Assembly: GCA_900320225.1 (NCBI GenBank)
Contig: ONRL01000005.1
Span: 33,318-97,317, forward strand
DNA length: 64,000 nucleotides
From: an uncultured Lentisphaerota bacterium
GTDB taxonomy: Bacteria > Verrucomicrobiota > Kiritimatiellia > RFP12 > UBA1067
Direction: 5' to 3'
A program made the translations under genes and the position numbers. The notes under the pieces were generated by a model. That model was not told where the DNA came from, did no database searches, and was given only the letters and a program-made list of their open reading frames with translations. Of this stretch, positions 9,898 through 18,854 are shown in pieces (position 1 is the stretch's first letter; every line of letters begins with the position of its first letter).

Positions 9898-10701
9898 ATG
9901 ACAGAAAAAAACACAGACTGCACGGTGGTTGTTGGTTCGTGCGACAAGTACGCGGACCTTCTCGGGCCGTTCATCGCGCTTTTCAGGAAGTTCTGGCCCG
10001 ACTGTCCCTTTGAGGTGGTTCTGGTCACGGAGAGCGACCCGCACATCGAGGGTTTTAACAGGACAATTGCCTGCGGCGGAGGAATGAACTGGGCCTCGCG
10101 CATGGAGAGGGCGCTGGGCGAGGTGTCCACGCCTGCCGTGTTGATGCTCTGCGACGACTACTATCTTTCAGCCCCGGTTGAAACGGAGAAGATACTCCTT
10201 CGCCTGGGGCAGATGAAGTCCCTGAACGCCGTCAACTTGCGGCTCATACCGAACCCTGTGCCGAGGAGCGGGAATTCCAAGCCTGCCGACCACGGGCTTA
10301 TCGAATACCGCAAGAACACGGCCTACTGCATCGCGACGCAGGCAGGCTTCTGGGATCGTGAGTTCTTGAAGGGGCTGCTACACGGCAAGACGAGCATCTG
10401 GGAGTTCGAGCGCCATGGTAGTTTTGAGGTGGGCGAGGAATCGCGTCCGCTGCTCGTGACGCCGGAAAAGGAGTTCCCGTTCGTGGATGCCGTCCATAAG
10501 GGTTGTTGGGAGAAGTTCGGCCTCGCCGTGTGCCGCGCGAACGGCATCGAGCCGGATCTCTCCGTGCGCGGCCTGCCGTCGTTCAAGACGCGCTTTGTCG
10601 AAGGGTTGAAAGCACTCATTTTCGCCATTCTTCCGACTACGCTGATCGTCCGCATCCAGAACGCCCTCGGCTCCGGCGCGAAGGAGCGCCCAAACGGATG
10701 A
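9898..10701 (+). CDS. glycosyltransferase-like protein of unknown specificity
   Basis: A 267-residue protein with a Rossmann-like start (TVVVGSCDKYADLLGPFIALF) and an acidic pair in LMLCDDYYLS near residue 83, the position of a metal-binding DxD-type motif in GT-A folds. The length and layout resemble small sugar transferases in O-antigen clusters, but no family was recognised with certainty. The ATG at 9898 is chosen over 9775, which lies in the terminator region. A TAAACT box at 9866-9871 could be the -10. Its stop overlaps the next gene's start by ATGA, so both are translated together. Role inferred: transfer of a sugar to a surface glycan. Confidence 0.6.
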   Translation: MTEKNTDCTVVVGSCDKYADLLGPFIALFRKFWPDCPFEVVLVTESDPHIEGFNRTIACGGGMNWASRMERALGEVSTPAVLMLCDDYYLSAPVETEKILLRLGQMKSLNAVNLRLIPNPVPRSGNSKPADHGLIEYRKNTAYCIATQAGFWDREFLKGLLHGKTSIWEFERHGSFEVGEESRPLLVTPEKEFPFVDAVHKGCWEKFGLAVCRANGIEPDLSVRGLPSFKTRFVEGLKALIFAILPTTLIVRIQNALGSGAKERPNG

Positions 10702-11669
10702 CAATCGCATACGCCAGCGACAAGAACTACGCCGCGTTGACCGCGATCAGCGCGGTGTCCGCGCTACGATACAATCCGGGCGCGCGGATCGTGCTGTTGG
10801 GCTACAATCTGGAAGCGGACGCGCAGGAGCTCGTGCGCAGCTGCGTTGAGAAAGCAGGCGGCGAGTTCGTGTACAAGGATGTCAGTCCTGCCATCGGGAA
10901 ATTGGTCGAGCAGGGCGTCTGCCCTTACACTTCATACGCGGCCTACGCGCGAATCTTCATTCCCGAAGTACTGGCGGAAGAAGGGCGTATCCTTTACCTC
11001 GACTGCGACACGCTGGTGGACGGTCCACTCGACGAACTATTTTCTCTCGATCTCCAGGGCAAGCCGTTTGCGCTCGGGTACGATTGTATTCTCAGCCATT
11101 TCAAGCGCTACATACACCAGCCGCTGGAACTGCCATACTACAACACCGGCGTCATGCTCATCGACTTGGCTGCGTGGCGTGCCCATCGGTGCACCGAGCG
11201 CGTCCTTGCGGAACTCGCGCATCCGAGCGGACCGAATCCGTTGGGCGACCAGGACATCATCGTGCGCGTATTTCCGCAGGAGACGCGACCGATTGATCCC
11301 AAGTGGAATTTCCTCTCGCAGTTCTTCCTGCTTTCCTACAAGGGGTTGAGGCGAATCGTCGGGGAAGGGGAGAATCTCCTCTTTTCGCCGGAGGCATACC
11401 GCGAGGCCCGCCAACGTCCGGTCATCTACCACTTTTCGGGACATACGCTTGGCCGTCCGTGGTTTACGAGCTCGCGGCATCCGATGAGGAAACTCTACCA
11501 GTCCGTCGCGCAGTCGGCGGATCTCGCCTCCGCCGCTGAGCAGGTACGTCCGATGCCGATGGCCTATCGGGTACAGTACCTGCTTTACCGTCTGTTGCCA
11601 CAGGGCTTGTTTGACCGTGCCTGCCGGTGGCTCTATCGCCTGCACGTCAGGTTGACTTACAAGGTGTAG
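10698..11669 (+). CDS. family 8 glycosyltransferase
   Basis: A 323-residue LgtC/GspA-like enzyme. It opens with IAYASDKNYAALTAISAVSA, the GT8 nucleotide-sugar site, and has the DxD metal motif in ILYLDCDTLVDG (about residue 101), PYYNTGVMLIDLAAWR and LGDQDI, then HFSGHTLGRPW near the end. These retaining enzymes add hexoses, usually from UDP-sugars, to lipopolysaccharide cores or O-chains. The ATG at 10698 overlaps the upstream stop (ATGA). An acyltransferase starts 2 nt after the stop, so three genes form a unit. Confidence 0.88.
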   Translation: MTIAYASDKNYAALTAISAVSALRYNPGARIVLLGYNLEADAQELVRSCVEKAGGEFVYKDVSPAIGKLVEQGVCPYTSYAAYARIFIPEVLAEEGRILYLDCDTLVDGPLDELFSLDLQGKPFALGYDCILSHFKRYIHQPLELPYYNTGVMLIDLAAWRAHRCTERVLAELAHPSGPNPLGDQDIIVRVFPQETRPIDPKWNFLSQFFLLSYKGLRRIVGEGENLLFSPEAYREARQRPVIYHFSGHTLGRPWFTSSRHPMRKLYQSVAQSADLASAAEQVRPMPMAYRVQYLLYRLLPQGLFDRACRWLYRLHVRLTYKV

Positions 11670-11671
11670 AC

Positions 11672-12736
11672 ATGCCACGAAAAAGTAACCTTGAACTTTT
11701 GCGGATCCTTGCGATGCTGGCCATCGTGAGCGGACATCTCCTCAGCCAGAGTTCACTTGCCAACGTAACGGGGACGAATCACATCCTCGCCATGTTGTTG
11801 GGATCTGGTGTGCGCATCGGCGTCAACGTGTTCTTGATTCTGGGCGTTTGGTTCATGGTTGATGCGAAGTTCAAGGCCGAACGCATCGTCCGGCTCTATC
11901 TGGAAGTCTTCTTTTACAGCGTGCCGATAACGATTTGCATGTTTCTGATGGGCGAAGCGGGCGGCTTTCGTAACGTTCTCCAGGGAATGCTTCCTTTCTT
12001 CGGTCGCTCCGTCTGGTTTGCGAGCGCCTATATCTCGTTGATTGCCCTATCGCCTTTCCTAAATCATTTCTTCACCTTGCCGGCCCGTACGCAGCGCACG
12101 TTGCTGGCGGTCTTGATTATCCTTTTCTGCCTTGTTCCGACAATCCCCTGCTCCACCCCGCTTGACTACCTGGCCGATTTCACGTGGTTCTGCGTTGTTT
12201 ATCTTGTCATTGGCATAATCAAGAAAGAAAACTTGCTGGAGCGGTTGCGTGGCGCGAAACGGTTTTTCTTGGCGGGGTGCGCCGTCTATTCTGCCCTTGT
12301 GGGCATGAGGCTTGTCCCGACTACGCAGCCGATTGCGGATTATTGGATCGTCAACATCAAGTCGTTGCCGAACTTCCTCTGCGCCTTTCTGATATTCTTC
12401 GGATTCCTTCGGCTGGATTTCGGCGTGGTGAAAGGAATCAATTTTGCTGCGCGCTCCGTGTTCGCGGTCTATATTGTCCATCAGACGCCCGCCTTCATCC
12501 ATTACCAGTGGAATGTCCTGTGTCGCGCGGATTCGTTCGTCAACGCTTCACCGGCTGTGTTCGCGGGTGTCGTTGTGGGTATTTCGTTTGCGGTCTTTCT
12601 GGTTGTATCGGCAGTTGATTTCATCCGGCTCCGTTTTTTGGAACCGCTTTACATGGCATCTCCTCCAGTCAAGTGGATCTGTTCTAGGATATCGTCTTTC
12701 TATCGTCAAGGCCCTCAAGAAGCGTCTGCCACATGA
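11672..12736 (+). CDS. acyltransferase 3 family membrane O-acyltransferase
   Basis: A 354-residue protein with about ten hydrophobic segments. The start NLELLRILAMLAIVSGHLL carries the family's early R and H residues (R-x-L/A and SGH). Members usually O-acetylate sugars on the periplasmic side of the inner membrane. Its position right after two sugar transferases suggests acetylation of the same glycan. Start ATG 11672 follows the GT8 stop by 2 nt. Confidence 0.82.
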   Translation: MPRKSNLELLRILAMLAIVSGHLLSQSSLANVTGTNHILAMLLGSGVRIGVNVFLILGVWFMVDAKFKAERIVRLYLEVFFYSVPITICMFLMGEAGGFRNVLQGMLPFFGRSVWFASAYISLIALSPFLNHFFTLPARTQRTLLAVLIILFCLVPTIPCSTPLDYLADFTWFCVVYLVIGIIKKENLLERLRGAKRFFLAGCAVYSALVGMRLVPTTQPIADYWIVNIKSLPNFLCAFLIFFGFLRLDFGVVKGINFAARSVFAVYIVHQTPAFIHYQWNVLCRADSFVNASPAVFAGVVVGISFAVFLVVSAVDFIRLRFLEPLYMASPPVKWICSRISSFYRQGPQEASAT

Positions 12737-12795
12737 AAGGCTCTATGGTAGTGGCGGGCAAGTATATTGAACTTATCATTTTGTTAAGTTTCGGG

Positions 12796-12824
12796 TTGAC
12801 GCACGCGAGGAAAAGTTGTAGAAT
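12796..12824 (+). promoter_or_regulatory. promoter of higBA
   Basis: TTGACG (12796-12801), a 17-nt spacer and TAGAAT (12819-12824). The higB ATG lies 9 nt after the -10 box, so the mRNA is likely leaderless or nearly so. The rest of the 97-nt gap (12737-12833) shows no other clear signal. Confidence 0.65.
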
Positions 12825-12833
12825 GACTGTCGC

Positions 12834-13145
12834 ATGCGCATAATAAAAATCAAACACCTTCGCGACTTCTGGACGTTGCATCCGACCGCTGGACCTTCGT
12901 TGCGTCAGTGGGTTGTTGAATGCAGACGTGCGCAATGGAAGAGTTTTGCGGATGTCAAGGCGTACGCGCGAAGCGCCGATTGGGTTGGAAACGGACGTGT
13001 CGTGTTCAATGTCTGCGGCAATCGGTTTCGCCTTGTCGTTGCAATCGGATTCAGAACCGGCATTGTGCTTGTGAAATTCATCGGAACCCATGCCGAATAC
13101 GCGAAAGTGGATGTGGCCACAGTCGAGATAGGAGATGCGAAATGA
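12834..13145 (+). CDS. higB: HigB-type mRNA interferase toxin
   Basis: A 103-residue basic protein of the HigB_toxin (RelE-like) family: MRIIKIKHLRDFW, the WxxxxxxARSAD-like central block ending SADWVGNGRVVFNV, GNRFRLVVAI and the C-terminal KFIGTHAEY. Such toxins cut mRNA at the ribosome. The stop overlaps the antitoxin start (ATGA), and the toxin-first order is the usual higBA order. Confidence 0.88.
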   Translation: MRIIKIKHLRDFWTLHPTAGPSLRQWVVECRRAQWKSFADVKAYARSADWVGNGRVVFNVCGNRFRLVVAIGFRTGIVLVKFIGTHAEYAKVDVATVEIGDAK

Positions 13146-13594
13146 GAATACTGAAGAAGCTTCTGAAGCCTTTCCGCCGCAAGTTGACGACGGAGGCAGA
13201 GTACGACAATGCCGTCAAGACGTTGTCGACCTTGCTTGACCGCGAACCGACGCTCAACAAGGAGGAACTGGAGTATCTCGATCTTCTGGGAACGTTGGTG
13301 GAGGAGTACGAGCGGCGTACGTCGCCGGAGGTATATGCGGACATCGACATTCCTGTTGCGCCAATCGACGCTATCCGCTGGGCGATGGACCGGAACGGGT
13401 TCATGCAGAAGGACCTTTGCCCGTACATCGGTAGCGAATCCGTTGTCTCGGCTGTGCTGAAAGGCCAGCGTTCGCTTTCCAAGGCCATGATCGTTCGTCT
13501 GCACGAGGGGCTAGGAATCCCATACGAGAACCTTCTTCCCGTACCCCGCGCCAAGCCGCGTTCGTCTTTGCGGCGCGTGGCCGCCGTACTGTAA
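13142..13594 (+). CDS. higA: HigA-type antitoxin, HTH domain
   Basis: A 150-residue protein. The N-terminal half is charged and helical; the C-terminal half holds a helix-turn-helix of the HigA/XRE type (MDRNGFMQKDLCPYIGS, then VVSAVLKGQRSLSKAMI). HigA binds HigB and represses the shared promoter. The chosen ATG at 13142 overlaps the toxin stop by 4 nt; a longer open frame from 12920 lies inside higB and is not needed. Confidence 0.87.
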   Translation: MRILKKLLKPFRRKLTTEAEYDNAVKTLSTLLDREPTLNKEELEYLDLLGTLVEEYERRTSPEVYADIDIPVAPIDAIRWAMDRNGFMQKDLCPYIGSESVVSAVLKGQRSLSKAMIVRLHEGLGIPYENLLPVPRAKPRSSLRRVAAVL

Positions 13595-13606
13595 CCAGTC
13601 CATCTC

Positions 13607-14035
13607 ATGTCTTATCTTGCCTCACGTCTCTCGTTTCATGACCCCGCGTCCGTCCCCGTTTCGCCAGCGGTGGGCTCGGCGCGTTATAGTACCGCCTCGT
13701 TGGAGAGACTGCTTGACGAGACGGACGAATATTGCCGCACCCATCTCGAACGCGAAGATGGGGATGAAATGTTCAAGAGGATACGGAACAAGCGCCAAAC
13801 ACCGGTAAAGATCGGTATAGCGGATGGCCAGTATTCATTCAAGCTTGATTTTGACAAGAGGTTTGACGGCATGGACGCAGAGATTGCAGCAGAGTTCGGC
13901 GAACAGTCCGAAAAAGTTGCCGAAGAAAGGCGCGGAGAATTGCCTCCGTCCGTGCAGGAGATTGTTGGAATCCTACCGGCGGACATTGACGCTGAAAAGG
14001 CGTATTGCGAACATCTTGAGGAGAAGTATCAATGA
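13607..14035 (+). CDS. hypothetical protein, 142 aa
   Basis: Not recognised. The protein is acidic, without signal peptide or membrane segment. It has a Ser/Pro-rich start, a basic patch (FKRIRNKRQTPVKIGIADG), and an acidic helical C-terminal half. It begins 12 nt after higA with no clear Shine-Dalgarno site and overlaps the next small gene by ATGA, so it is probably translated with its neighbours. It could be an extra part of the toxin-antitoxin unit or cargo of the glycan region. Confidence 0.5.
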   Translation: MSYLASRLSFHDPASVPVSPAVGSARYSTASLERLLDETDEYCRTHLEREDGDEMFKRIRNKRQTPVKIGIADGQYSFKLDFDKRFDGMDAEIAAEFGEQSEKVAEERRGELPPSVQEIVGILPADIDAEKAYCEHLEEKYQ

Positions 14036-14250
14036 CTCCCATGTTCAAATGCAACCTGCCGCCGTACCTGGCGCACGACCTCGAGGCCTGGAAGAAGGGC
14101 GTCGAGGAGCATTCGCATCTCCTCGACTGCCTCTGGGGCGAACTCTACGGCTCGATCAACATCGCCGAGATCAACGACGGCGCGATCACCCACGAACAGG
14201 CGCAGTACCTGCGCGACAAGTACCTCTGGGGGAAGGACGTAGATGCGTGA
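14032..14250 (+). CDS. hypothetical protein, 72 aa
   Basis: Not recognised. A small soluble protein rich in aromatic and acidic residues (AHDLEAWKKGVEEHSHLLD, then ITHEQAQYLRDKYLWGKD). Its GC content is above that of the genes on either side. The start overlaps the upstream stop (ATGA) and its end overlaps the next glycosyltransferase start by 8 nt, so it is held in a translation-coupled chain. Confidence 0.5.
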   Translation: MTPMFKCNLPPYLAHDLEAWKKGVEEHSHLLDCLWGELYGSINIAEINDGAITHEQAQYLRDKYLWGKDVDA

Positions 14251-15478
14251 ACTGATTTCCAAAATACGGGTTTGGGGGCTGGCGGGAATCTTCGGATTCT
14301 TTCGGCGGAAGTATGCCTTTTTCGTCCAACGGCGCCGATTGACACGGCTTGTGCAGCATTCCTCAACGACGGTTCCCCAACGCGGCATTACGGTCGTCGG
14401 CGACTTGACCGGGCGCGTGTCGTTGAGCAAGGCCATGCGAGATTTCATTCTGTGCCTGAAAGACGCTGGCATTCCGTTCCAGACATATGACACGCTTTTG
14501 AAGCCGCAGATTCCCGAATCGGATGTGAAGGGCATTGTCACGCCCATTGCGGAGTTTGATCCTTTGCGATACAGCCATGTCGTGATGATGTATCGGTGTC
14601 CCCTTGAAAAGGAATGGATGCCCCAGCAGGTCTTCGCGCGGATCGCGTTTCATGAGAGTGAGCACGGCATCCACGAGACGGCGCCGTTCTTGAAAGAAAG
14701 CGGCGATACGATCATCGGGATGTCTGATTTCAACTACAACTATTACAAGCGGGCATTCCCGAACCAACCGGTTTATAAGATTCTCTATCCATTCAGGCCC
14801 AAGTTGACGGGGGCAGCCCCGCCAGAAGACTTGCGGGAACGCCTTGGGATCGCCAAAGATGACTTTGTCGTTTTCTTTAACTTCGATTTCGGTTCCTACT
14901 ACCGGAAAAACATCACGGCCGAGCTGAAGGCATTTGCCTTGGCGTTCAAAGGGGACAAAAAGGCGAAACTGGTGTTTAAGACGAAAGGAGCCGATGCGAA
15001 CCGTCATCAGGTCGCCGAGATGATGGCGCTGGTTGGGGAATTGGGAATTGTCGAGCAGTTCGTCCACATTCCGCAATATCTCCCGCGTGCCGATCTGGAT
15101 GGATTGACGGCGGCGTGCGATGTCTATCTCTCGTTGCACAGGGCTGAAGGGTTCGGTCTTGGAATGGCCGAGGCGATGAGCCAGGGGAAGCCCGTGGTGG
15201 CGACAAACTGGAGCGCAAACATCGAGTTCTGCCGGCCAGATACCGCCTGGTGCATTCCGTATCGGATAGTCCCCGTTCAGCCGCACGAGTACATGGTGGC
15301 CACGAAAGAGTGGGCTGAGGCGGATGTCGAGGTGGCCGCTGCAGCCCTCCGAGAAATTCGGACCAATCCAGGATTGGTGGCAGAGCGAACCGCGAAGGGT
15401 AAGTCGTTCATGGAGGAACACTTCTCCATCGCGAACTTCAAGAAAAGCGTTGACGCGTTTCTGGATGGAAGACTATGA
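14243..15478 (+). CDS. family 4 (GT-B) glycosyltransferase
   Basis: A 411-residue enzyme with a GT-B fold. The C-terminal nucleotide-sugar domain shows LYPFRPKLTG, the strand VVFFNFDFGSYYRKN, KLVFKTKG, and the donor-binding block LHRAEGFGLGMAEAMSQGKP with the E-x7-E pair typical of retaining GT4 enzymes, followed by VATNWSANIEFC. It lies in a plus-strand group with the DUF5672 gene (4-nt overlap). Acceptor and donor cannot be told from sequence; a role in O-antigen or capsule assembly is inferred. Confidence 0.88.
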   Translation: MRELISKIRVWGLAGIFGFFRRKYAFFVQRRRLTRLVQHSSTTVPQRGITVVGDLTGRVSLSKAMRDFILCLKDAGIPFQTYDTLLKPQIPESDVKGIVTPIAEFDPLRYSHVVMMYRCPLEKEWMPQQVFARIAFHESEHGIHETAPFLKESGDTIIGMSDFNYNYYKRAFPNQPVYKILYPFRPKLTGAAPPEDLRERLGIAKDDFVVFFNFDFGSYYRKNITAELKAFALAFKGDKKAKLVFKTKGADANRHQVAEMMALVGELGIVEQFVHIPQYLPRADLDGLTAACDVYLSLHRAEGFGLGMAEAMSQGKPVVATNWSANIEFCRPDTAWCIPYRIVPVQPHEYMVATKEWAEADVEVAAAALREIRTNPGLVAERTAKGKSFMEEHFSIANFKKSVDAFLDGRL

Positions 15479-16245
15479 ATGATGCGACTGCGTTGCTTTC
15501 ACGTTGGCAGCGTCAACGGCTGGACACCGTTCACGCGAACCGCACGGATTACGGACACGGACCGGATTCAGTTACCGTGTTGGCTTATTACTGGGGGGCG
15601 GATGTTGAGAAGCCTGATACGTACTTTTATCGGATCGAATCGGCATTTCGCGAAACCTGGCTACATTGCGGAATGATGAAATCATTTGCCCAAAAGTTTC
15701 CTTGCGTGGAAATACAAATCGAGCCCTCGCTAATCCCCGGAAACCTCTACACCATGAGCGCTGATTGCGATGGGAAATTTGCCGATCGCTTCTCGACCGA
15801 CTACCTCATGGTCATCCAAGATGACGGATTTCCCTTGCAATCCGGTTTGGAGGAGTTCCTTGGCAAGTGGGATTTCATCGGACCGCCTTATGTCCGGGAC
15901 AAGTTCTTCCCCAGGTTGATCGCACGGATGTTCAATCTTTGGACGGCTAATGGCGGTTTCTCCATCCGATCTAAGCGAATGTGCGACATGGCCCAGAAGT
16001 ATTGGCGGGAGATTTACCACACCTTTCCCGACTGCCATGCCGTGGGCGAGGATGCTTATTACACGGAAACGTTGCTGAGGCGTCATCGCGAATACAGGTG
16101 CACGATGAAAATGGCTGATTGCCGGTCGGCGATTCGTTTTGCCTACGATTGCGTGGTGGAGCAGCCGGTCAAATCCCTGCCGTTCGGATTCCACAGGGCG
16201 GAAACGTTTGCCATATTCGTGGATCGTGGCTGGATTCAGGTTTGA
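15475..16245 (+). CDS. DUF5672 family glycosyltransferase-like protein
   Basis: A 256-residue protein matching DUF5672: the DxD-like core YLMVIQDDGFPL, KWDFIGPPYV, ANGGFSIRSKRM and GEDAYYTETLL are characteristic. Family members sit in polysaccharide clusters and have a GT-A look; their reactions are mostly untested. It overlaps the upstream GT4 by ATGA. Its 3' end overlaps the 3' end of the convergent minus-strand gene by 10 nt. Confidence 0.78.
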   Translation: MNDATALLSRWQRQRLDTVHANRTDYGHGPDSVTVLAYYWGADVEKPDTYFYRIESAFRETWLHCGMMKSFAQKFPCVEIQIEPSLIPGNLYTMSADCDGKFADRFSTDYLMVIQDDGFPLQSGLEEFLGKWDFIGPPYVRDKFFPRLIARMFNLWTANGGFSIRSKRMCDMAQKYWREIYHTFPDCHAVGEDAYYTETLLRRHREYRCTMKMADCRSAIRFAYDCVVEQPVKSLPFGFHRAETFAIFVDRGWIQV

Positions 16246-17240
16246 AGTCTCTTACGGGCGCGGCCGTTTAGGCGGTCCATGAGCCGTTTGCCGGCATTGT
16301 AGATGCGTTTGCTGGTCAGCAACGGGTATAGGAATGAGTTTTGGATCAGGTGTAGCGGGTAGAGGACGCAACGCATGAGAAAGGTGGACTGGAGCCAGAT
16401 GGCGTGGAAGTTTGCGGAGCCTTCCCGGCCGCGGAGATAAAGGAACGTCTGCCCGTAGAAACCGAACCGCCCGATTTGCGAACCGTACACCAGCGCCTTG
16501 AACGCGCGTTTCGACAGTTTCCTGTCCCAGAGCTCGCCCGTGAGGATGGCAAAACCCACGGCGAGGTACGTTGTCCGACTCCTGGTGAACACCTCGCTTT
16601 TGACGTCCCCCCGCGTGATGGAGGCGTCGTTCCCGTAACAACCGGGGAGAACAATTCCCTGTTTGATCACGTAGATGCTGCCACCGTGGTTGAGGTACAT
16701 GACAACGGGTGCGAGATGGGGGAAAAGAGCGAACGTGCAGTCGTAGGCGTTGCGCATGGCCGTATCGGTGATAATGCCTGGACCGTAGATGATAGAAGGC
16801 AGGAAGGTCATCTGCTGGAGGCATTCCGCCGGGTCACTGCGTTTGGGACCGCTCTTTGCCAAGTGTCGATCCCCGACGCAGATTAGTTTCTCGCCGCGTT
16901 GCATGGCCTCTTCAACTTCGGGCCACCCCTCCCAGTTGTAGACGTCGTCGTCGCAGATGACCCAGTGGTAGGGTTTTGCGCCGTATATTTCCAACGCCTT
17001 TGCGATGTTGGCGTTTCCTCCGACGTTGAAGTTGTTGACGAGGTGCTTGACGTTGGGGTACAATCCCGCGTAGCGTCCGGCGATTTGCGGCGTCGCGTCG
17101 GTGGATTTGTTGTCAAGGATCGTGAGGTCGCAATTCCGCACCGGCGAGTCGGGGGCAAAGAGCATCTCGAGCGTCTTTTCGAACTGCGGCGCCCGATTGA
17201 AGGTAATCAGCACGATGTCGAGAAGTTGTTCTGTCGTCAT
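16236..17240 (-). CDS. family 2 glycosyltransferase
   Basis: A 334-residue GT-A enzyme: DIVLITFNRAPQFEKTLEML at the start, LTILDNKSTDATPQIAG, FNVGGNANIAKAL, and the DxD-type metal site in HWVICDDDVYNW. The C-terminal third has a basic, partly hydrophobic stretch that may lie on the membrane. Inferred role: chain extension of a surface glycan. It is transcribed alone from a promoter in the gap it shares with the plus-strand gene at 17336. Confidence 0.87.
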   Translation of the reverse strand: MTTEQLLDIVLITFNRAPQFEKTLEMLFAPDSPVRNCDLTILDNKSTDATPQIAGRYAGLYPNVKHLVNNFNVGGNANIAKALEIYGAKPYHWVICDDDVYNWEGWPEVEEAMQRGEKLICVGDRHLAKSGPKRSDPAECLQQMTFLPSIIYGPGIITDTAMRNAYDCTFALFPHLAPVVMYLNHGGSIYVIKQGIVLPGCYGNDASITRGDVKSEVFTRSRTTYLAVGFAILTGELWDRKLSKRAFKALVYGSQIGRFGFYGQTFLYLRGREGSANFHAIWLQSTFLMRCVLYPLHLIQNSFLYPLLTSKRIYNAGKRLMDRLNGRARKRLQT

Positions 17241-17335
17241 GGCAGGATACTTGTTTAAGATTGTCTACTCGCTATGTGGCGAAAAGTTTTTGATATTATA
17301 CCACAAAACGCTCTCGTTTATGGTATAATGCGCGC
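17241..17335. promoter_or_regulatory. divergent promoter pair
   Basis: Minus strand: TATAAT at 17300-17295 preceded by TGTGG, about 55 nt before the GT2 start. Plus strand: TATAAT at 17324-17329 preceded by TGG, with the GTG start 6 nt later (leaderless). The two -10 boxes are 23 bp apart, so the promoters overlap and should compete. Confidence 0.65.
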
Positions 17336-18854
17336 GTGGCTGATGAAGTTCTGACATATTCGGTCCTTTCTGGTTCGGCGCTGATCGATGCCGATTGGGC
17401 CGAGGTGTCGGAATTGTTTTCGTCCTCCTACGGGGTCTACAGCGAAAAGGAGCCGTCTGGTCGTGCAGGACGGCGCATTCGGCTTTCACCGGCTTACTAC
17501 CGCAGGGCGTATGCGAATGGATCCTATCAGGTCGCAGTTTGCCGTGATGGGAAGAGTCTTGTTGCCGAGGCCGTGTTCCGCGTGAGCGATACGACGAGGG
17601 GGCGTGCGGCGTTCGTCGTACAGCTAGTTGTTGATGAGAAGTACCGTCGTCGTGGACGTCGTACAGCTAGTTGTTGATGAGAAGTACCGTCGTCGTGGAA
17701 TCGCCAGTACGCTCCTCCACGCGGTCTGGGGATTCTCCGATTTCTGCTGCTGGGGGATCGTCACGTCCAATGCATTCACAGTCGAGTCGTTGGAGGCGGC
17801 GACTTTTCGGCGAGTTTGTCCGCAGACGATACTGGACAACGCGGAGTTCATTCGACGGGAGGTCCTTGCGGGAATTGGGTTCCTTGAAGAGGCTCGTTGG
17901 ACGATCTCGGCCTCGGAGTCGGTGGTTGACACCGGATTTTACACGGATCGTTCGACGCCGGCTGAGGCGGTGTTCGCGATGTCTGAGCGGTTGGGTGCCT
18001 TGCCAGAGGGGGCGGAATGGCTGGCCGTTGTTTTCCGCGAGCAGCCGCTTGACGATTTCAAGGCCTACAGGAGTCTCATCCTCTCTTCCGCTCGTTTCGT
18101 CGCCGAGGCGTATTCGCGTATGCCTCAGGGCGAACAAGGATGGGCGGCGAAAGCCGATGCCGAGATCTCCGCCATTCTCGGCTGGATTCCCGAGTTGCCC
18201 CGAACGGCACGCATCGCTGATTTTGGTGCGGGTTCCGGACGTCACGTTACGACACTGCGGGCGGCAGGTTTCATGGATTTGACCGCCGTTGATTTCGCGT
18301 CGTCAGTGCCCGGTATCGTGAGAGAAGACATTCGGACATGGCGGGCGAACGAGCCGTTTGATCTGATACTCTGCCTTTACGACGTCATCGGTTCATTCCC
18401 GGACGATGAGGACAACAAGGCCATTCTTGCATCCGTTTCTGCCAACCTCAAACCGGGCGGACATGCCGTGCTGTCGGTTTCCAATTACGACTATGTTGCC
18501 GGGAAGGGGGCGGGCAAGGTTGATCTGGATAATCCTGTCGAGTCCGTGCGACAAATCTTCGCGTTGCCTCCTTCGCGGTCGATGGAGACGACGGGGGAGT
18601 TCTTCAATCCTAATTTCATTCTTCTAGACGAAAAACGCCATGTCGCCTGTCGGAAGGAGCAGTTTTCCGCTCGGTCAGGGTTGCCGGGCGAGTATCTGCT
18701 GTGCGACCGGCGTTTTACGGCAGATGAGATTCGTGCTTGGGCTGAGGCATGTGGCCTCGCCGTTACGGAAGTCAGGTTTGTCAGGGCAGGGTTTGACACA
18801 GAGTTTGATGCTTCGACGGGCAAGGAAATCCTGTTGATCACCAAAAGAACATGA
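17336..18854 (+). pseudogene. GNAT acetyltransferase-SAM methyltransferase fusion, split by a 43-bp tandem duplication
   Basis: Removing one copy of the 43-bp repeat at 17614-17699 restores a single frame of 491 residues from the GTG at 17336. The N-terminal part is a GNAT fold (FVVQLVVDEKYRRRGIASTLL is the acetyl-CoA loop). After about residue 250 comes a class I methyltransferase with IADFGAGSGRH and FDLILCLYDVIGSFPDD. As it stands, the first frame ends at 17677 after 113 residues and the second is open from 17628 to 18854, so only the methyltransferase part could be made intact. The GNAT domain is cut at its cofactor loop. The gene starts an operon with the next methyltransferase (ATGA overlap) and a GT2. 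The duplication may be real, reversible, or an assembly artefact. Confidence 0.8.
17614..17699 (+). repeat. 43-bp exact tandem duplication
   Basis: Copies at 17614-17656 and 17657-17699 are identical and adjacent. Because 43 is not a multiple of three, the second copy shifts the reading frame; the same peptide VVQLVVDEKYRRRG is encoded on both sides of the shift. Confidence 0.95.
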
